From NCBI GenBank assembly GCA_007922195.1, contig ML681963.1, forward strand, positions 56,061,345-56,125,344: DNA of 64,000 nucleotides, given 5' to 3'. The notes beneath the pieces are model-generated. The model had not been told where the DNA came from. It did not search any database and saw only the letters and a program-made list of their open reading frames with translations. The translations under genes and the position numbers were made by a program. This DNA comes from Podocnemis expansa. Lineage: Eukaryota; Chordata; Testudines; Podocnemididae. Below are positions 1 through 11,981 of this stretch, piece by piece; the stretch's first letter is position 1, and every line of letters starts with the position of its first letter.

Positions 1-2180
1 GTGTGGCTTGGTTGTGAAGATAACTGTGGTGTAGGGGGTATGGACCCTGCCCCACCTAGGGAAGCACACCCAGTATAAGCATGGGTGAATGCCCAGATAC
101 CTATGTCTATGCACAAGCTGCCATGGAGCAATGAGGGGTGGAGTCCATAAAGGAAGTGTGAGCCATCAGGTCTCTGCTTAGTCCAGGCCAGGCCTTCAGA
201 AGACCCTGTGTGATGGCACAAAGTTGTGCAGGCTGGCAGCTGGAAAGGCAGGAAAACCACACGGTGTCTCTGCCCAGCAATCTCACGAAAGTATCCACTT
301 TAGAGTTACCACAGCTGAGTCCTACCACTGCTCCACCCCAAGACGTTTCCATTTAAGTAGTGGCCCAGGGTGCCTGTGGAGGGAGGGGGGCTGGAGAGAG
401 CCTTTGGATGAAGGATACAGTCCCTTTGAAGAGATCTTTTGGATGAAGGATGCAGCCCCTTTAGTGATACTGGGTTTCAGGCATGGCCCCGTTGAATCCT
501 TGAAGCTCTCTTAATGAGAGGGATGTGGCTGAGTCTGCCAGGGAAATGGGAAGAGCCAGCCATGCAGATGGGAGCCTGCCTTTCACAGGGAGTAAAGAGC
601 AAGTTGTAATTCACTGGGATTATTATCCATGTCTGTGCAATCTGGGCCATATTTATACATTGTTGTAGATGACATACCTCGTTCCTTCCTTCCTGCCTGC
701 TGCGCCTCCTGTACCATGGGGATTCTGTCTTCTGCTGTGTTCTGGGGAGGATGTGCTTGTCCCTTTTGCCCTTATGGACTGGCTAAACTTTGTCATATAT
801 CTGTAATTATCTACCCAGTGTCCTTTGCTCTCCAAGAATGAAGGATTGATGGACTCTTGACAACACACAGAGTCAGCTGCAGGCTGCAGCATTTAAATGT
901 TCAGCCTTTCTCCCCTATTGAAAGGTCACCACTCCTCCTACTGCTGAGCCCATGAACCTCTTCCAGCACTAGCAGAAGATCCTGAACTATGACTTCACCA
1001 TGCCTAAGTTAGGTAGAAACCTGGCAACAGCCTTCTCCATTGATCACAGAGTTCTTCCCTCTACAGTACCAGAGCCCACATGGCCTGTAACTCCTAGCCA
1101 GGGATTCTGGATCTGCATACCACTTCAGCAAGTGCTGTGAAACAGGCTCAGAGAATTGGGACTTTCCCCTCTCCCCCACCAAGCCCATTTCCTCTTGTTT
1201 CCAAAGGAATTATGAATTATCGTGAATCTGTACTCGTCACTGAGGTTCTTTTTATTGGTGTACAGCCACACTATGTTGAGCTGACCAAGCTCAAATGCCA
1301 GAGGGTAGGGATGGGGACTTAGCACAACTCCATGTAAAAATAAATCAGATTATACCCACAGAATAAAGCATGTCCATGACATAACCTGTGAATAGTCTAT
1401 GAGCTACAGTAAACACTAGTAACCAAAGCTGCAGCTGCAAACATCTTACACTTCACTCTTCCTATTTCTTTGGTTCACCAGCTACTTGTTATCGATGAGG
1501 CCACTTGTGAATCTGTGTGCTGTCCCTTGTTAACCTCAGTTTCCTCTCTTCTGATTCTTTCATTATTCAAGCCAGGACTACTCAGAGGCCTTGGCAGCCC
1601 CAGTGGCCAAAGGGTGTGTTGTACAATAAAAATGGAAATTGATACTAGGGGTGAATGTGTGTATCCATGCTGTGTGCCCAGCAGGGATTGCCAGCCCCAT
1701 TCTTGGCTCTGGTTTGCCTCTGTCTCTGAAAGAATGTCCTGAAAAAGGTGTGCAGAAAAAGCAACCCTTTTGATGCCCTTGGTCCTGCCCAGTCCATCCC
1801 TTCGTTACATTCATGATTGTGTCTTGCTTCTTTGCTTTAGGGTGCAAGTTTTCAGGGGAGGAAGTGCCTTGCTCTTCCAGAATCTGTGCAGCCTGAAGGT
1901 TGGTACTACTGAAATGCAAGTAATAACAACAATAACCGTGGGCCAGCAGCTAGGGATGCACCACCTGTGGGGTCTCAGGGAAGTCATGGAGGGATGGGAA
2001 CGTGCCACTGATGAGCCCTGCATCACACCAAGTGAAGGGCAGATGGCTCCTTCACCCCTCTTGATCTCTTGCACACCCTGCAATGGGGTGAATAGCAGCA
2101 TTCACGTTGATGCAAAGTGCTTTACATGGCGTTAGGTGCCAGGAGTACACTGTGGCTAGGCAAGTGTCCAGCCATTTTCT
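1..2180. other. Noncoding, single-copy-looking DNA
   Basis: No repeat family, exon or RNA gene is recognised here. Open frames of 60-120 codons occur on both strands and overlap each other, have no recognisable domain and look like chance frames. Confidence 0.5.
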
Positions 2181-2188
2181 CTCTAGAG

Positions 2189-2398
2189 CAGGAGTCTCAA
2201 ACACATGGCCCATGGGCTGCATGCGGCCCCTAAAGCTATTTCCTGCAGCCTACAATGACACTATCATTACTGACATTTGCAATATTGTTGTATGAAAAAG
2301 TTTCAGTAGTGCGGCCCTCGGGCAAACATACTAGTTCTCATGTGGCCCTCTGCTAGTCTTCATGCGGCCCTCGTGGTGATTTGAGTTTGAGACCCCTG
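2189..2398. mobile_element. Non-autonomous hAT-type DNA transposon (210 bp)
   Basis: The ends are imperfect inverted repeats, CAGGAGTCTCAAAC on the left and GTTTGAGACCCCTG on the right. The element is flanked by a perfect 8-bp direct repeat CTCTAGAG (2181-2188 and 2399-2406), the duplication length expected of hAT transposases. It has no coding capacity. A second copy, itself interrupted, lies at 7723-8417 and shares the inner sequence 'GACATTTGCAATAT'. Confidence 0.88.
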
Positions 2399-2406
2399 CT
2401 CTAGAG

Positions 2407-3521
2407 CTAGCTCACCTGCAAACTCAGCCACTGGAACTTGCCTCCTGGGTTGGAAGTCATCAGGCTGGGATGCTGGGCAGCTGGTGTTTGTAGTACTGCC
2501 ATCTACCTGTACTGAAACCGGCACACACACGGCTGGACTGAGGAGTCTCACTTGTGCTGGTGAGTGAAATGGGATGACTCACATAATCGCTCACGACTTT
2601 GCAAATTGTTGCCCTCTGTTTTTCAATGAAAATTGCTGGCCGTGTCTTGGGTTTATTTCTGGTAAATCCCATACACCAGCTGTTTGCAGCCCTCTTCCTG
2701 GCTGTTGCTTCCTCTTGTACCCTGCTCCACAGTAGTGCTCATCATTACACCTGCCCTTGTACATTTCCCAAAACAAAAGCAGCTCAGTGGATTGTGATAG
2801 CTCCATTCAACAAGTTGGCCCAGGAGAGGAGAGCTGGGTAACTGGGAAGGAGGGGAGGGTTGATGCAAAACAACAACTAGAAGAATAAATAAACAAACAA
2901 ATCAACAAGAAAATGCACAACGTCCCCTTCCATGTGCTCTCTGCCCCTCTGTGTTCACCGGGGAAACCAGGAGAGTTAATTAAAATCCTTTTCCCCAACA
3001 AGTACAGCAATTAGAGCTAATGGATTGGGTTGTGTTAATAAGATGAAGACATTTTTACAGCCTAGTGGGAGAAGGTTCGATGCAGCAGGAGTTAGATTCT
3101 TTCCCTGGGCCAGTGGAGAATAGACTGTTTATTTGGCCAGAATCCAAGCAGAGGCACTTAACGGTAACATGACAGCACTGATGACATGACTAGATCTTAT
3201 GCAACACAGGGGGTAATGCTGTGGGAGTTCACCAAGGGAGCTGGGGTCTGGAATGTCACTGGCTGTAGTACTAAAGGGATGGACTAGAATAAAAGTCACA
3301 GAAATTAGGGATGGAAGAGACCTATGGCTGAGTTTCCAAAATCACCTGACACGTACCTGGCTCTAATTGAAATAGAAGGCTTTTGTCTCAGTCTCCTAGA
3401 ATGCTCCTAGCAGCAAGGCCTCATAGTAGGCAGGACTCAGATGGATCAGACACTGATTTGAATAGTGAGAATCCAGAGTAACAGAACAGAGGATCAATAT
3501 TTGTAAGGGATATAAAAGATT
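2407..3521. other. Noncoding stretch, one weak LINE-like scrap
   Basis: Mostly unrecognised. Around 3291-3335 the phrase 'AATTAGGGATGGAAGAGACC' resembles the antisense 3' end of an old CR1-type LINE, too short to call with confidence. An AT-rich run of AAAT/CAAA-like units lies near 2880-2905. Confidence 0.4.
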
Positions 3522-4575
3522 GGAATCATAGGACTGGAAGAGAACTTGAGAGATCATCTAGTCCAGTCCCCTGAACTCATGGCAGGGCTGAGCAGTGGTT
3601 AAAGTAAGCCAGAACGCAATGGAATGGCATTCTGGGACCCACTATATTTAGGGGCTCAGCATTCCAGGGCTCCTAAAGATAGAAAATGGAGCCAGAATGC
3701 TGGGTTTTGGGGCCTAACATTTGAAAATAGTGGGCACCAGAATGCAGCATTCCAGCTCCCTTTTCTATTTTTAGGGGCCCATCAAATGCTGAGCCTCTAA
3801 AAATAGTAGGCCCCGGAATGCTGTTCTGGCACGTTCGAGCAGGGCAGGGAGTTTCCCCCAGGCGGGGAGATTTTAAATCTCCCACCTTGAGCCTGCTCTG
3901 ACTGAGCACGCTCAGGGCCTCAGGCTCAGGGTGGGAGGAGCAGCCTCTGGGGTGCTGCTTGGCTCTGGCGGCCAGATAAGCAGTCCCGGGAGTGGGGCTG
4001 GGCCAGAGCAGGAGCAGCCAATCCTTCAACACCCCCACCTCCTGCTCCTGCTCCTTTCCTCCACATCCTGTGCCCTCATCCTTCCTGGGCTGGGGCTTGC
4101 ATATGTGGGAAGGGGGCCTGGACAATATGGGAAGGGGTCCCACCAATTATGAGGGTTCCAGAGCCCACCAAATTATACTTTAAACCCTGGGGCTGAGTAT
4201 TATCAGACCATTCCTGAAAGGTGTTTTTCTAACCTGCTCTTAAAAATGTCTGGTGATGGAGATTCCACAACCTGCCTAGGCAACTTATTACAGAGCTTCA
4301 CTACCCCGACAGTTGGGAAATTTTTATTAATCTCCAAACTAACCCACCCTGACTGCAATTTAAGCCCATTGCTTCTTGTCCTATCCTCTCAGTCTTCTGT
4401 TCTCCAGGCTAAACAAACCCAATGTTTTCAATCATTCCTCACAGGTCATGTTTTCTTGACTTTTGATTATTTTTGTTGCTCTTCTTTGGACTCTCTTCTA
4501 TTTGCTCGCATCTTTCCTGAAATGTGGCATGCAGAACTGGATGCAATACTCCAGCTGAGTCTGTGTCAGTGTGTA
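3522..4575 (-). mobile_element. CR1 LINE 3' part, antisense, split by a hAT
   Basis: Read on the minus strand this is the 3' portion of a CR1 non-LTR retrotransposon. The + strand carries the antisense tail 'GGAATCATAGGACTGG', then 'GATCATCTAGTCCAGTCCCC', and beyond 4198 the antisense C-terminal/3'UTR text ('GATGGAGATTCCACAACC', 'GACTGCAATTTAAGCCCATT'). The two CR1 halves join exactly if 3593-4189 and one copy of the 8-bp repeat are removed. It is 5'-truncated and encodes nothing intact. Confidence 0.85.
3593..4189. mobile_element. Non-autonomous hAT-type element inside CR1 (597 bp)
   Basis: The terminal inverted repeats are CAGTGGTTAAAGTA and TACTTTAAACCCTG. The flanking 8-bp direct repeat GGGCTGAG (3585-3592 and 4190-4197) is perfect. 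The interior repeats the phrase 'GGGGCTCAGCATTCC' and its complement and is GC-rich near 3830-4080. The 157-codon minus-strand frame at 3673-4146 has no recognisable transposase motif. A related copy in the opposite orientation is at 11982-12292. Confidence 0.88.
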
Positions 4576-5658
4576 CCTTATATTTCAGGGCATGCACCGG
4601 CCCATAACTGACAGATGTTAGGAAGAATGGTCTGTGTGAGGGGGCTCACCTATAATCGTCCATTATGAGAGTTCTCAGCCCTTCCTTGAAGCATCTGATT
4701 CTGGCAACTGTCTGAGAGAAGATGCTGGGCTAGATGGACCATGTGTCTGATCCAATCTGAGAATTCCATGGATGTGGCTCTCTAAATATTGCCTCCTGGA
4801 GTCATAATTTCAGCAGAATAGGGGATATGGTGCAGTGCAGCCAGTGGTTGAAGGGGACGTACCCAAGAATCAGTCTATTACCTGCACATGCTGACTTTTT
4901 TAAAAACCACCAGCCCACTACATTCTGTGATGAATGCCAGTGACGATGTTCTCACATTTTATTTGAAACCCCCAAGAGCTAATAACAGATATTCCCATCT
5001 TCCCTAAAGAAAACTCTTGTTGTTTGTAGAATGGATGCATCTGCATTTTAGCTGTTGGGAAAAAGAAGGGAAAAACAGCTCATCACTCTTTGCCACTGAA
5101 TGACACCCCTAGCAAATAAACATGACAATGAAACAGAGCATTGAAATTGCTTTGGATGCACCATCAACCCTGGGGTGTAGGGCAGGCGAAGTTGTAAAGA
5201 GTTCTCCTAAGAGCCACAGTTGCCTGAGGGACAGTCCCATTCTCCCAGGTGTGGACCAGAACAGTCTAGCTCTGGAAAGCCACAAGAAGTCATTAAAGTT
5301 TCTGGAGTTCCTATACACATCCTCCCCCCCACACTCCCCAGCCACTTCTTCCACTCTATCTCATGCACCCGGCTAGAGCGGTTCCAAAGCAAAGTAAATT
5401 TTCAGAAGTTCCCACCCTTTGATATTTTGTTCTTATTTTTCTGTTGGCATCAGGGCTTTGCCAGAAGAAGCATGAGATGTGTATTGTACTGGAGACACCC
5501 ACTTCCAAGATGGCTGAAAATCCAGGAAGCCTCTGTTAAAATCAGCCCATTAAGAGTGAAGAGTGATGACTGCCTGGATTTGGACCAGAAATTTCCCAAG
5601 CTCAAATCATGAGCTGCTGCAGCTTGAACTGAAAAGCCAAGGTTGTGATACCTTAGAT
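4576..5658. other. Noncoding, single-copy-looking DNA
   Basis: No repeat or exon recognised. Overlapping frames of 60-130 codons at 5109-5612 occur on both strands and look like chance. Confidence 0.45.
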
Positions 5659-5845
5659 CAGGCCTTCTTAACCTGTGGGTTGCAAACCAAAAATGGGTCA
5701 CCATGCCATTTAGGGTGGGTCGCCATGATCCTCTTTAATACACTGAAAAAGGAAATAAATTATTAATTCAAAACTGAACCGTGGGTCACGAAGCTGCCTC
5801 CCAGACTTAATCTGGATTCTGCCTGAAAAACGTTAAGAACACCTG
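5659..5845. mobile_element. hAT-type MITE (187 bp)
   Basis: Ends CAGGCCTTCTTAACCTG and CGTTAAGAACACCTG form an inverted repeat. The flanks CCTTAGAT (5651-5658) and TCTTAGAT (5846-5853) match at 7 of 8 bases, consistent with an aged hAT target duplication. No coding capacity. Confidence 0.85.
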
Positions 5846-6063
5846 TCTTAGATACTTTGCAGATCAGTGCAGTGTGGGGACCAGTAACATTCACCCATCA
5901 GAGGCTGACAGAAGCATGTGATCTCCGTGATCTTCCAGGGCTAGTGGTGCAGTGATGCAAATTCCACTGTGCCACAATGGAAAAATCAGCAACAATAAAA
6001 TCATCATCATCAGTGTCTTCTTCTACTGGAGACTATTTTTCCTAGTCTCAAACTCCAAATCCC

Positions 6064-6114
6064 TATTCTATTCTATTCTATTCTATTCTATTCTATTCTA
6101 TTCTATTCTATTCT
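6064..6114. repeat. (TATTC)n microsatellite
   Basis: About ten uninterrupted copies of a TATTC pentamer. A shorter three- to four-unit run of the same pentamer occurs near 11741-11757. Confidence 0.97.
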
Positions 6115-6855
6115 TGTTTAGAGTTATTTAAATGTTCACAGCTCCTGCCCCAAGATTGAAGCTCTTCCTATTTTTTTAACACATCTAGTACAAAATAAAC
6201 ATACCCCCATGTCCAAAACTATCTACCAAACGGGCGGCCCCACAGACATTAAAACCAATCTGCTCACCCCTTCACTGGGAGCCACTTCTCTCATGCTATG
6301 TGTGAGAAGCTAGAATTTTCAGAAACATTAACAACTCTGGACTGGGTCAGGGCACCACCACTCCACGCTAAACTTTGCAGACATAGAAGGAGTCAGGTCT
6401 CCTGGCACAAAGATGGTGCAGTGAATAAGGGAAGATCAAGAAATGGACTCTCTTTTAGCTGAGTGAGCTCTATGTGCTCTGCTGGGCAATAGGATAATCT
6501 ACCAAAGGATGAGGTGGAAGCCTCAGGAGTTGGTAATTTAAATGAGAGTGAGCTAAGTCCCAGGAAATAGAGCACCGCATAGGGGACGATACTAAGTGGG
6601 CCAAGAGAGGTGTGAGCTAAGAACCATTCCCCCTTGGCCCCTGATCTCTACAGTTTGGTGGCGTGATGTATTTTGGGTTTACAAGTGAATGGAGGTTTCT
6701 TTCAAGCTTTGTTGTTTTAGAGTGTCATCCCTTTTGTCAACTTTTTAAGCTTCTTTCTGTGTTCTGGTCCTGACATGAGATCTAAGGCAGTTTATCTATT
6801 TCTTTCATGAGCTTTGCAGCTCACCTTTAAAAGCTCCGTGTTGTCACAAGCAGCC
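6115..6855. other. Noncoding, nothing recognised
   Basis: No repeat family, exon or RNA gene seen. Confidence 0.4.
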
Positions 6856-7054
6856 CTGCTCAATTCTGAGCATGCGCCTTTGATCTCCAGTGAAAAACAA
6901 GGTATTTTTTTTTTTATATAGTTCAGTTTCAGAGCCAGAGATAAGAAAATCAAATCTCCTGCTCAATTCTAAGCAGGCGTCTTTGATCTCCAGTGAAAAG
7001 CAGAGGTTTTTATATAGTTCGGTTTCAGAGCCGGTGATAACAAAATCAAATCTC
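6856..7054 (+). repeat. Two-unit direct tandem duplication (about 100 bp)
   Basis: Unit 1 (6856-6958) and unit 2 (6959-7054) both run from 'CTGCTCAATTCT' to 'AAAATCAAATCTC' through 'TTTGATCTCCAGTGAAAA' and 'TATATAGTTC'. They differ by scattered substitutions and by the length of a T run (longer in unit 1). The parent element is not identified. Confidence 0.9.
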
Positions 7055-7628
7055 TTTCCCAAGCGGTCATGAAGGAGGAAATGGTAACTACTGCTCGCCA
7101 AGGACCCCTTATCTTGCTGCAACATGATACCAGCTGCACTCAGATGGCAAGAGGTGGCATAGGCAGGAGCAGTCGACACCGAGGACGACAGGTTGTGTTC
7201 TGCAGGGACTGCAGAAGTGGTAATAATCTCTCCCATCAAGGTCACTTAGGCATCAAGCTCCAAGTGGTGCCAGATGAATACTCAAAGGAGCATTAAATCT
7301 ATTGACCAGTCAAAATGCAACTTCATCTTCTGCTCTAATGGAGTATGAAGTGGAGAAATTGATGGGAACTGAAGGAATTGTTGGCACCACTTTATAACAG
7401 ATTAGAACACAATTTCCCTGCCAGGCCTCAGCTCACCGTGGACATTTATTCTGGCCTGAAGGTCTGAGGCAGTGCCATGGAGAGAGTTGCCCCATATCAT
7501 GAAGTGGCTGTAGCCACTACTGAGACAGATGTGCCACCAAATTACAGAAGATGCTCATTACTGCTTTTCAGACTTAAGCATATGGTACTGCTGGCTCTAT
7601 GTAACAGTGCCTTTGAAGGATGTGCCTC

Positions 7629-7667
7629 TGTGTGTGCGTGCGTGCGTGCATGCATGCGCGTGCGCAC
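7629..7667. repeat. GTGC/ATGC-rich simple repeat
   Basis: Alternating purine-pyrimidine run built from GTGC, ATGC and GCGC steps. Confidence 0.85.
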
Positions 7668-7722
7668 CAAGGACAGCATGTGCATGCTCAGGGCTGGATT
7701 AAGAGATGGTGAGGCTTTAAAT

Positions 7723-8417
7723 CAGGGGTCTCAAATACGCTTGCCCGCGGGCCACATGTGGCCCCTAAAGCTATTTCCTGTGGCCCGCAACCAGGGCTGT
7801 CCTTGGGGTAGTGTGACTGGGGCAGCCACCCAGGGCCCTGTGCTTTGGGGGTCCCCATGGGGCCCCCACTGTTGCCCCCCCATGCCGGGGACTGGGCAAA
7901 CGACCAAAAGGGCAGCCCGGTTCAGCACTGCTGGTCTGGCCATCCCCCCCAGGCCATGTGTGCTGCTTTGGGTTCTGTGCCGGAGCAGTGGGGAGGGAGT
8001 GGGAGGCAGCAGGAGGCAGTGTGGAGTCCGTATCACTACTCCCTACCCCGGTCGCACTGCTTCCCACCCCCTCCCCACTGCTCTGGCACAAAGCCCAGAG
8101 CATTGTGTGTGGTGGGGGGGCAGACTGGCAGTGCTGAACTGGGCCATCTTTTTGGCCACTTGCCCAATCCCCAGCATGGGACGGCCAGCGCAGGGGCCTG
8201 CCCCACCCCTGGGCCCGCTGGCCCCACCCTCCAGTGCTGGGGTGTGAGGGATGGCCCGCAGAGGACGATTTGCCCAGGGACAGCCCTGCCTGCAACAACA
8301 CTATCTATCACCGACATTTGCAATATCATTGTACAAAAAGCTTTCAGTGGTGTGGCCCTCTGGCTAGTGTACTAATTTTGATGTGGCCCTTGTGGTGATT
8401 TGAGTTTGAGACCCCTG
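7723..8417. mobile_element. hAT MITE, middle layer of the nest
   Basis: Same family as 2189-2398. Its ends are CAGGGGTCTCAAATACG and GAGTTTGAGACCCCTG. Flanks CTTTAAAT and CCTTAAAC match at 6 of 8 positions. The copy is split after 'CCTGTGGCCCGCAAC' by the element at 7792-8288 and resumes with 'AACACTATCTATCACCGAC'. Confidence 0.85.
7792..8288. mobile_element. GC-rich hAT-type element, innermost layer (497 bp)
   Basis: Terminal inverted repeats CAGGGCTGTCC and GGGACAGCCCTG. Flanks CCCGCAAC (7784-7791) and CCTGCAAC (8289-8296) match at 7 of 8. The long open frames crossing it (up to 256 codons on +, 176 on -) arise from its GC-rich, stop-poor composition and show no domain. The ends resemble those of 52147-52767. 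Confidence 0.85.
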
Positions 8418-8965
8418 CCTTAAACTATGTCATGATTCAGAGGCCCAATACCATAAAATATAAAGAGAAAAAAGTGTATTGTGTTATACAGAAAAGATAA
8501 TGAAAAAATAAATGATAAACTGATATATTTGTTTAGATACATAGGAAAAGACGCAATGAAAAATGACTAAATAAAACATACATCTTGCAAAAAATCTTAT
8601 TTGCACTATCAATTTCAGATATGATTAATCTTCTTCATTATCTCTGACATATTTAGAGGCCCCTCAAAATGTGGGCCCCTAGTTGGCTTGTGCCTAAATC
8701 TGGCACTGAGTGTAGTACAGGGGTACACTTGGCTCTGCCTGTGTAGGGGGCCTGTATGGAACAAATACTGCCAGGGCTTTGCTGTGAAAATATCTGAATT
8801 TAAAAGAACTTTTTTTTACTGTATTTGTGCTCCTTGGGAGCCCAACTGGTAAGAAGAATTTCTTCGAGTGGAGGGCCGGCACAAAGTCAAGCCATTGCTT
8901 ACATCCCACTTGTTGGATTCAGTGCTGATGCCTGGAATGACACCAACATAGGAAGGGGCCTAGAC

Positions 8966-9127
8966 CAGTGGTTCTCAACCACTGTGTTGCTACACAACTG
9001 TAAGTATGTTGCAAAGAGCTCGGGAGATGACTGGATTTGAGCTGGAGGGGGTAGATTGTTGTTTTTCCTGTAGGGTGGCATATCACAACCAAGTGTGTAA
9101 CAACCTGCAGAGGGTTGAGAACTCCTG
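8966..9127. mobile_element. hAT-type MITE (162 bp)
   Basis: Ends CAGTGGTTCTCAACCA and GGGTTGAGAACTCCTG are inverted repeats. Flanks GCCTAGAC and GCCTAGCC match at 7 of 8. Confidence 0.87.
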
Positions 9128-10126
9128 GCCTAGCCTATTCTCTCTGGAATGCGCCTTCTTCATAGTGTGTGGCTAATTAAAGCCTCAGTTTCCCTATGGC
9201 CTTTGAGTCTGATGCAAACAATTTTCCATGTGCCCGGCTGGGTCCTGGTTTAAGTTCACACCCAGTGTTTGTGTGAAACCATCCCAGGCAGGGCTTTATT
9301 GGTAATGGTTTTGCCATAAACTAAAAAACCCAAACCAGCTCTGCTGCTTATCACAGCCAGCAAACTTCCTTGAGTGGCTACTGCAAAAACACATTCTCCT
9401 GAGGGAGATCAGAGAATGGTTTTTGATCAAGCGGAGGCACTTAGTTACCTTGATAGCCTGAAAGGTAGGAATAATAAGCTGGAGAGTTACAATTCTGCCA
9501 TGTAATTTGGCAAAATCTTTATCTGAGCATTGGTGACCTCATGCCACTTTAAAATCCTTTATTCAGAAGGAAAGCACAGGTCAAGCTCAGTAGCCACTCA
9601 AATTTGGTAGCTCCATTCCCTGTGCCTGGGCTTAGTGCAGGGGTTACAGGCTGCAGATGCCTGGCCTGTGCTATGGAGGAGTTTAGAGTTGATGTCCTTT
9701 GGGCCTTAAAACTTATTGCTACATCTTCCCCTACAAAGCCCAAAAGAAATCTGCCACAAAGGCTAGTTTGCTACTTAATAAAAATCATACACACTAACAG
9801 GAAGAACTTAGCTCTGTTGAGGATCTCAAAGCACTTTTCAGCCAGTCATTCATTAAGTTCCTCTGTGAGGTTTCAGATGGAGAAAATGGGGCATGGAAAG
9901 AATAAGTGATTTGACACAAATTTTCAAAGAGAATAGGGATAGAACCTAGGAGTCCTGGCCGCTGGCCCTGCCCTGCTGTAGCCATGAAATTAGGGTATCT
10001 AGCTCTCTATATAGTCACTTATTAAAGCTTGATTTCTTGTATTCTTGCAAGGAACACTTTTAAAAATGTGTTCCTTGGCTAATCATCTCCCAGCATGCAC
10101 AGAAAGGATATCAGCTAACATCATGT
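9128..10126. other. Noncoding stretch with a possible antisense MIR-like remnant
   Basis: At about 9810-9975 the + strand reads like a degraded reverse-oriented CORE-SINE/MIR: 'CTCAAAGCACTTTTCAGCC', 'GATGGAGAAAATGGGGC', 'GAACCTAGGAGTCCTGGCC'. The remainder is unrecognised. Confidence 0.35.
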
Positions 10127-10606
10127 GGTACATCTACACTTACACTTTAAGTTGAAATGATGATTATTTCGATTTAAAGTAGCGCATGTCTACACGAGCT
10201 TTCCTTATTTTGAAATGAGGAGCTTCCTCATTTCAAAATAAGGAACAACAGTCATTTCAATATAATAAAACCTTGCTTTATATCAAAATGATGGTTAAAT
10301 TGAAATTACTATTTCCAACTAATGCAGTGTAGTTGTGTTATTTCGATTTAACTGTTATTTCAATTTAACAGTTTTTGCCCTTTTGCTTCTGGAGTGCCTT
10401 CCTCTGTCTCTGTATTAGGCGGGGGAATGGCCCTTCTTGAGGTCCATCTTGCCACACCTCCTATGGTGCCCCTCTCCTAAATCAAACTAGCAAGTCCTGT
10501 CCATGTTTCTAGTGGGTCCATGTTAAATTGATTTAAGGATTTTTATTTCAATTCAATTAGATCGATTTAAGTTAAATTGATTTAACAATCTAAATGTGGA
10601 CATAGC
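10127..10606. mobile_element. Harbinger-type MITE, TTTCGATTTAA-rich
   Basis: Ends 'GGTACATCTACACTT' and 'AATGTGGACATAGC' are degraded forms of the GGCTATGTCTACAC terminal repeat seen on other elements here. The interior is full of short palindromes of the type TTATTTCGATTTAA. No coding capacity and no clear target duplication. Confidence 0.7.
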
Positions 10607-11981
10607 TTATATATACATGTGTGTAGGTGCGCCTCTCACTGAGTGCACTGACACTAGGAAAATGATTCAGTTACTCTGTTGCTATAGAGGGTACAGACTG
10701 GTTTTCCCTCTACCCTTCCCTGTGTCTTTTAGTCCCACTCTGTTGGTCGTGGTGGTACAGTTGTTTCCTAGTATAGACAAGACGCTCTCTTCTCTCTTTG
10801 TCTCACTTCATTTTCTCCACTCTCATGCCTGTTTTGGTGCCAAGGCAGAGGGCACACTCAGGAGCTAGGCAGCACTCAGTCTTGCTCAGTAGATGCAGGC
10901 CTTGTGCAGTCTGCCCTGCTCCAGTGTGAATGACATGCAAATGAACACAGTGTAGGACCAAAAAAACATTTCATGAAGCTACTTGATCCGGAGTTCACTG
11001 ACATCAGCTGGAGTGCTAGTGGCCTGTGGCAGGAGTCTGCGTTCACAGAAGTTAATAGCAGCTGACTGCTCATAAGAAATAGCTTCTCCTGGTGCTAGAT
11101 CACCATGCAAGGAGGAGAAGCAGTAAGAGCCACTTGAAAGGAGGCCTGCTCTTTAATCCCCTGACTGACTCTTCAGGCATCTTGCCCACTTCAGTTCCAT
11201 TCCCATGTGCTGGTGGTGGGTTGTCAGCAGTGACAACCATCTAAGCTACAGCTTGGCGCCTGGAGCCTGTGAACATGAGCAAAATCTCAGAGTGGGGGGT
11301 TGGGGAGCACTGGTTCCAATAATTTATTTCATTTTTTTAAATGAGAAGATTGCCATGGCAACTTATGTACAAGCCAAGCACCTAAGAAACTGTCTCCAAG
11401 GGAAACTTGCCACTCATCAGCTGACAATGTTAATCTGTGGGATTTACATAGTAATTAATGTCAAGAGGCAATTTACAATTTAAGCAATCAGAATTCCCGT
11501 TCCCAAAGTCAGACTGTGCAGAATGAAATTCATAATGCCGAGCAAGAGATCAATTTAACCCCGTGCACTCTGCCTCTTGGGGAATGAAAAAGCATTAAAC
11601 CCCCACCATCTCCTGAAAGTCCTCCAACATTTATATAGAGTACTGGAGAGCCCAGTGAATATACCTGGGGGTTCTGAGGAGTTGGACCAGAATGCTTAAA
11701 ACTACACGAGCCCCCCATACATTGTTGTGTTCCTGGGACTATTCTATTCTATTCTATTTGAATTGTCGAAAGGTATCTAAAATGCATATTTGCTTTAAAA
11801 ATCTGATCTTCATCTGTGACATTCAACCCTGTGCAAAGGACTAGCATGAGGCAGATATAACACTTCCCACCTGAGCTCTCAAAGTAATGTTTAAGTGTGA
11901 TGTAACTGTTTCATCAACCCTGTGATGGCCTGACTGCGCAGAGGAGGTTGTCACCTGCTGTGCATGTCTCCCATGTACACA
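10607..11981. other. Noncoding, single-copy-looking DNA
   Basis: No repeat recognised apart from the short TATTC run near 11741-11757. Small frames lack any domain. Confidence 0.4.

Larger units (their letters stand above)
7689..8708. mobile_element. Outer hAT-like element of a three-deep nest
   Basis: The ends CAGGGCTGGATTAAG and CTAAATCTGGCACTG form an imperfect inverted repeat. The outer element's own sequence is in two parts, 7689-7722 and about 8418-8708, the second containing an AT-rich core (8450-8640). The middle is occupied by the 7723-8417 insertion. No convincing 8-bp duplication is seen at the outermost edges, so the precise ends are less certain than those of the inner elements. 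Confidence 0.65.

Noticed and set aside
3673..4146. 157-codon minus-strand frame as a gene
   Set aside because: Lies wholly inside a non-autonomous hAT and shows no transposase motif.
7477..8247. 256-codon open frame, the longest on the plus strand
   Set aside because: It runs from single-copy sequence through three nested transposons and ends in a GC-rich hAT. No domain, and equally long frames lie on the other strand there.
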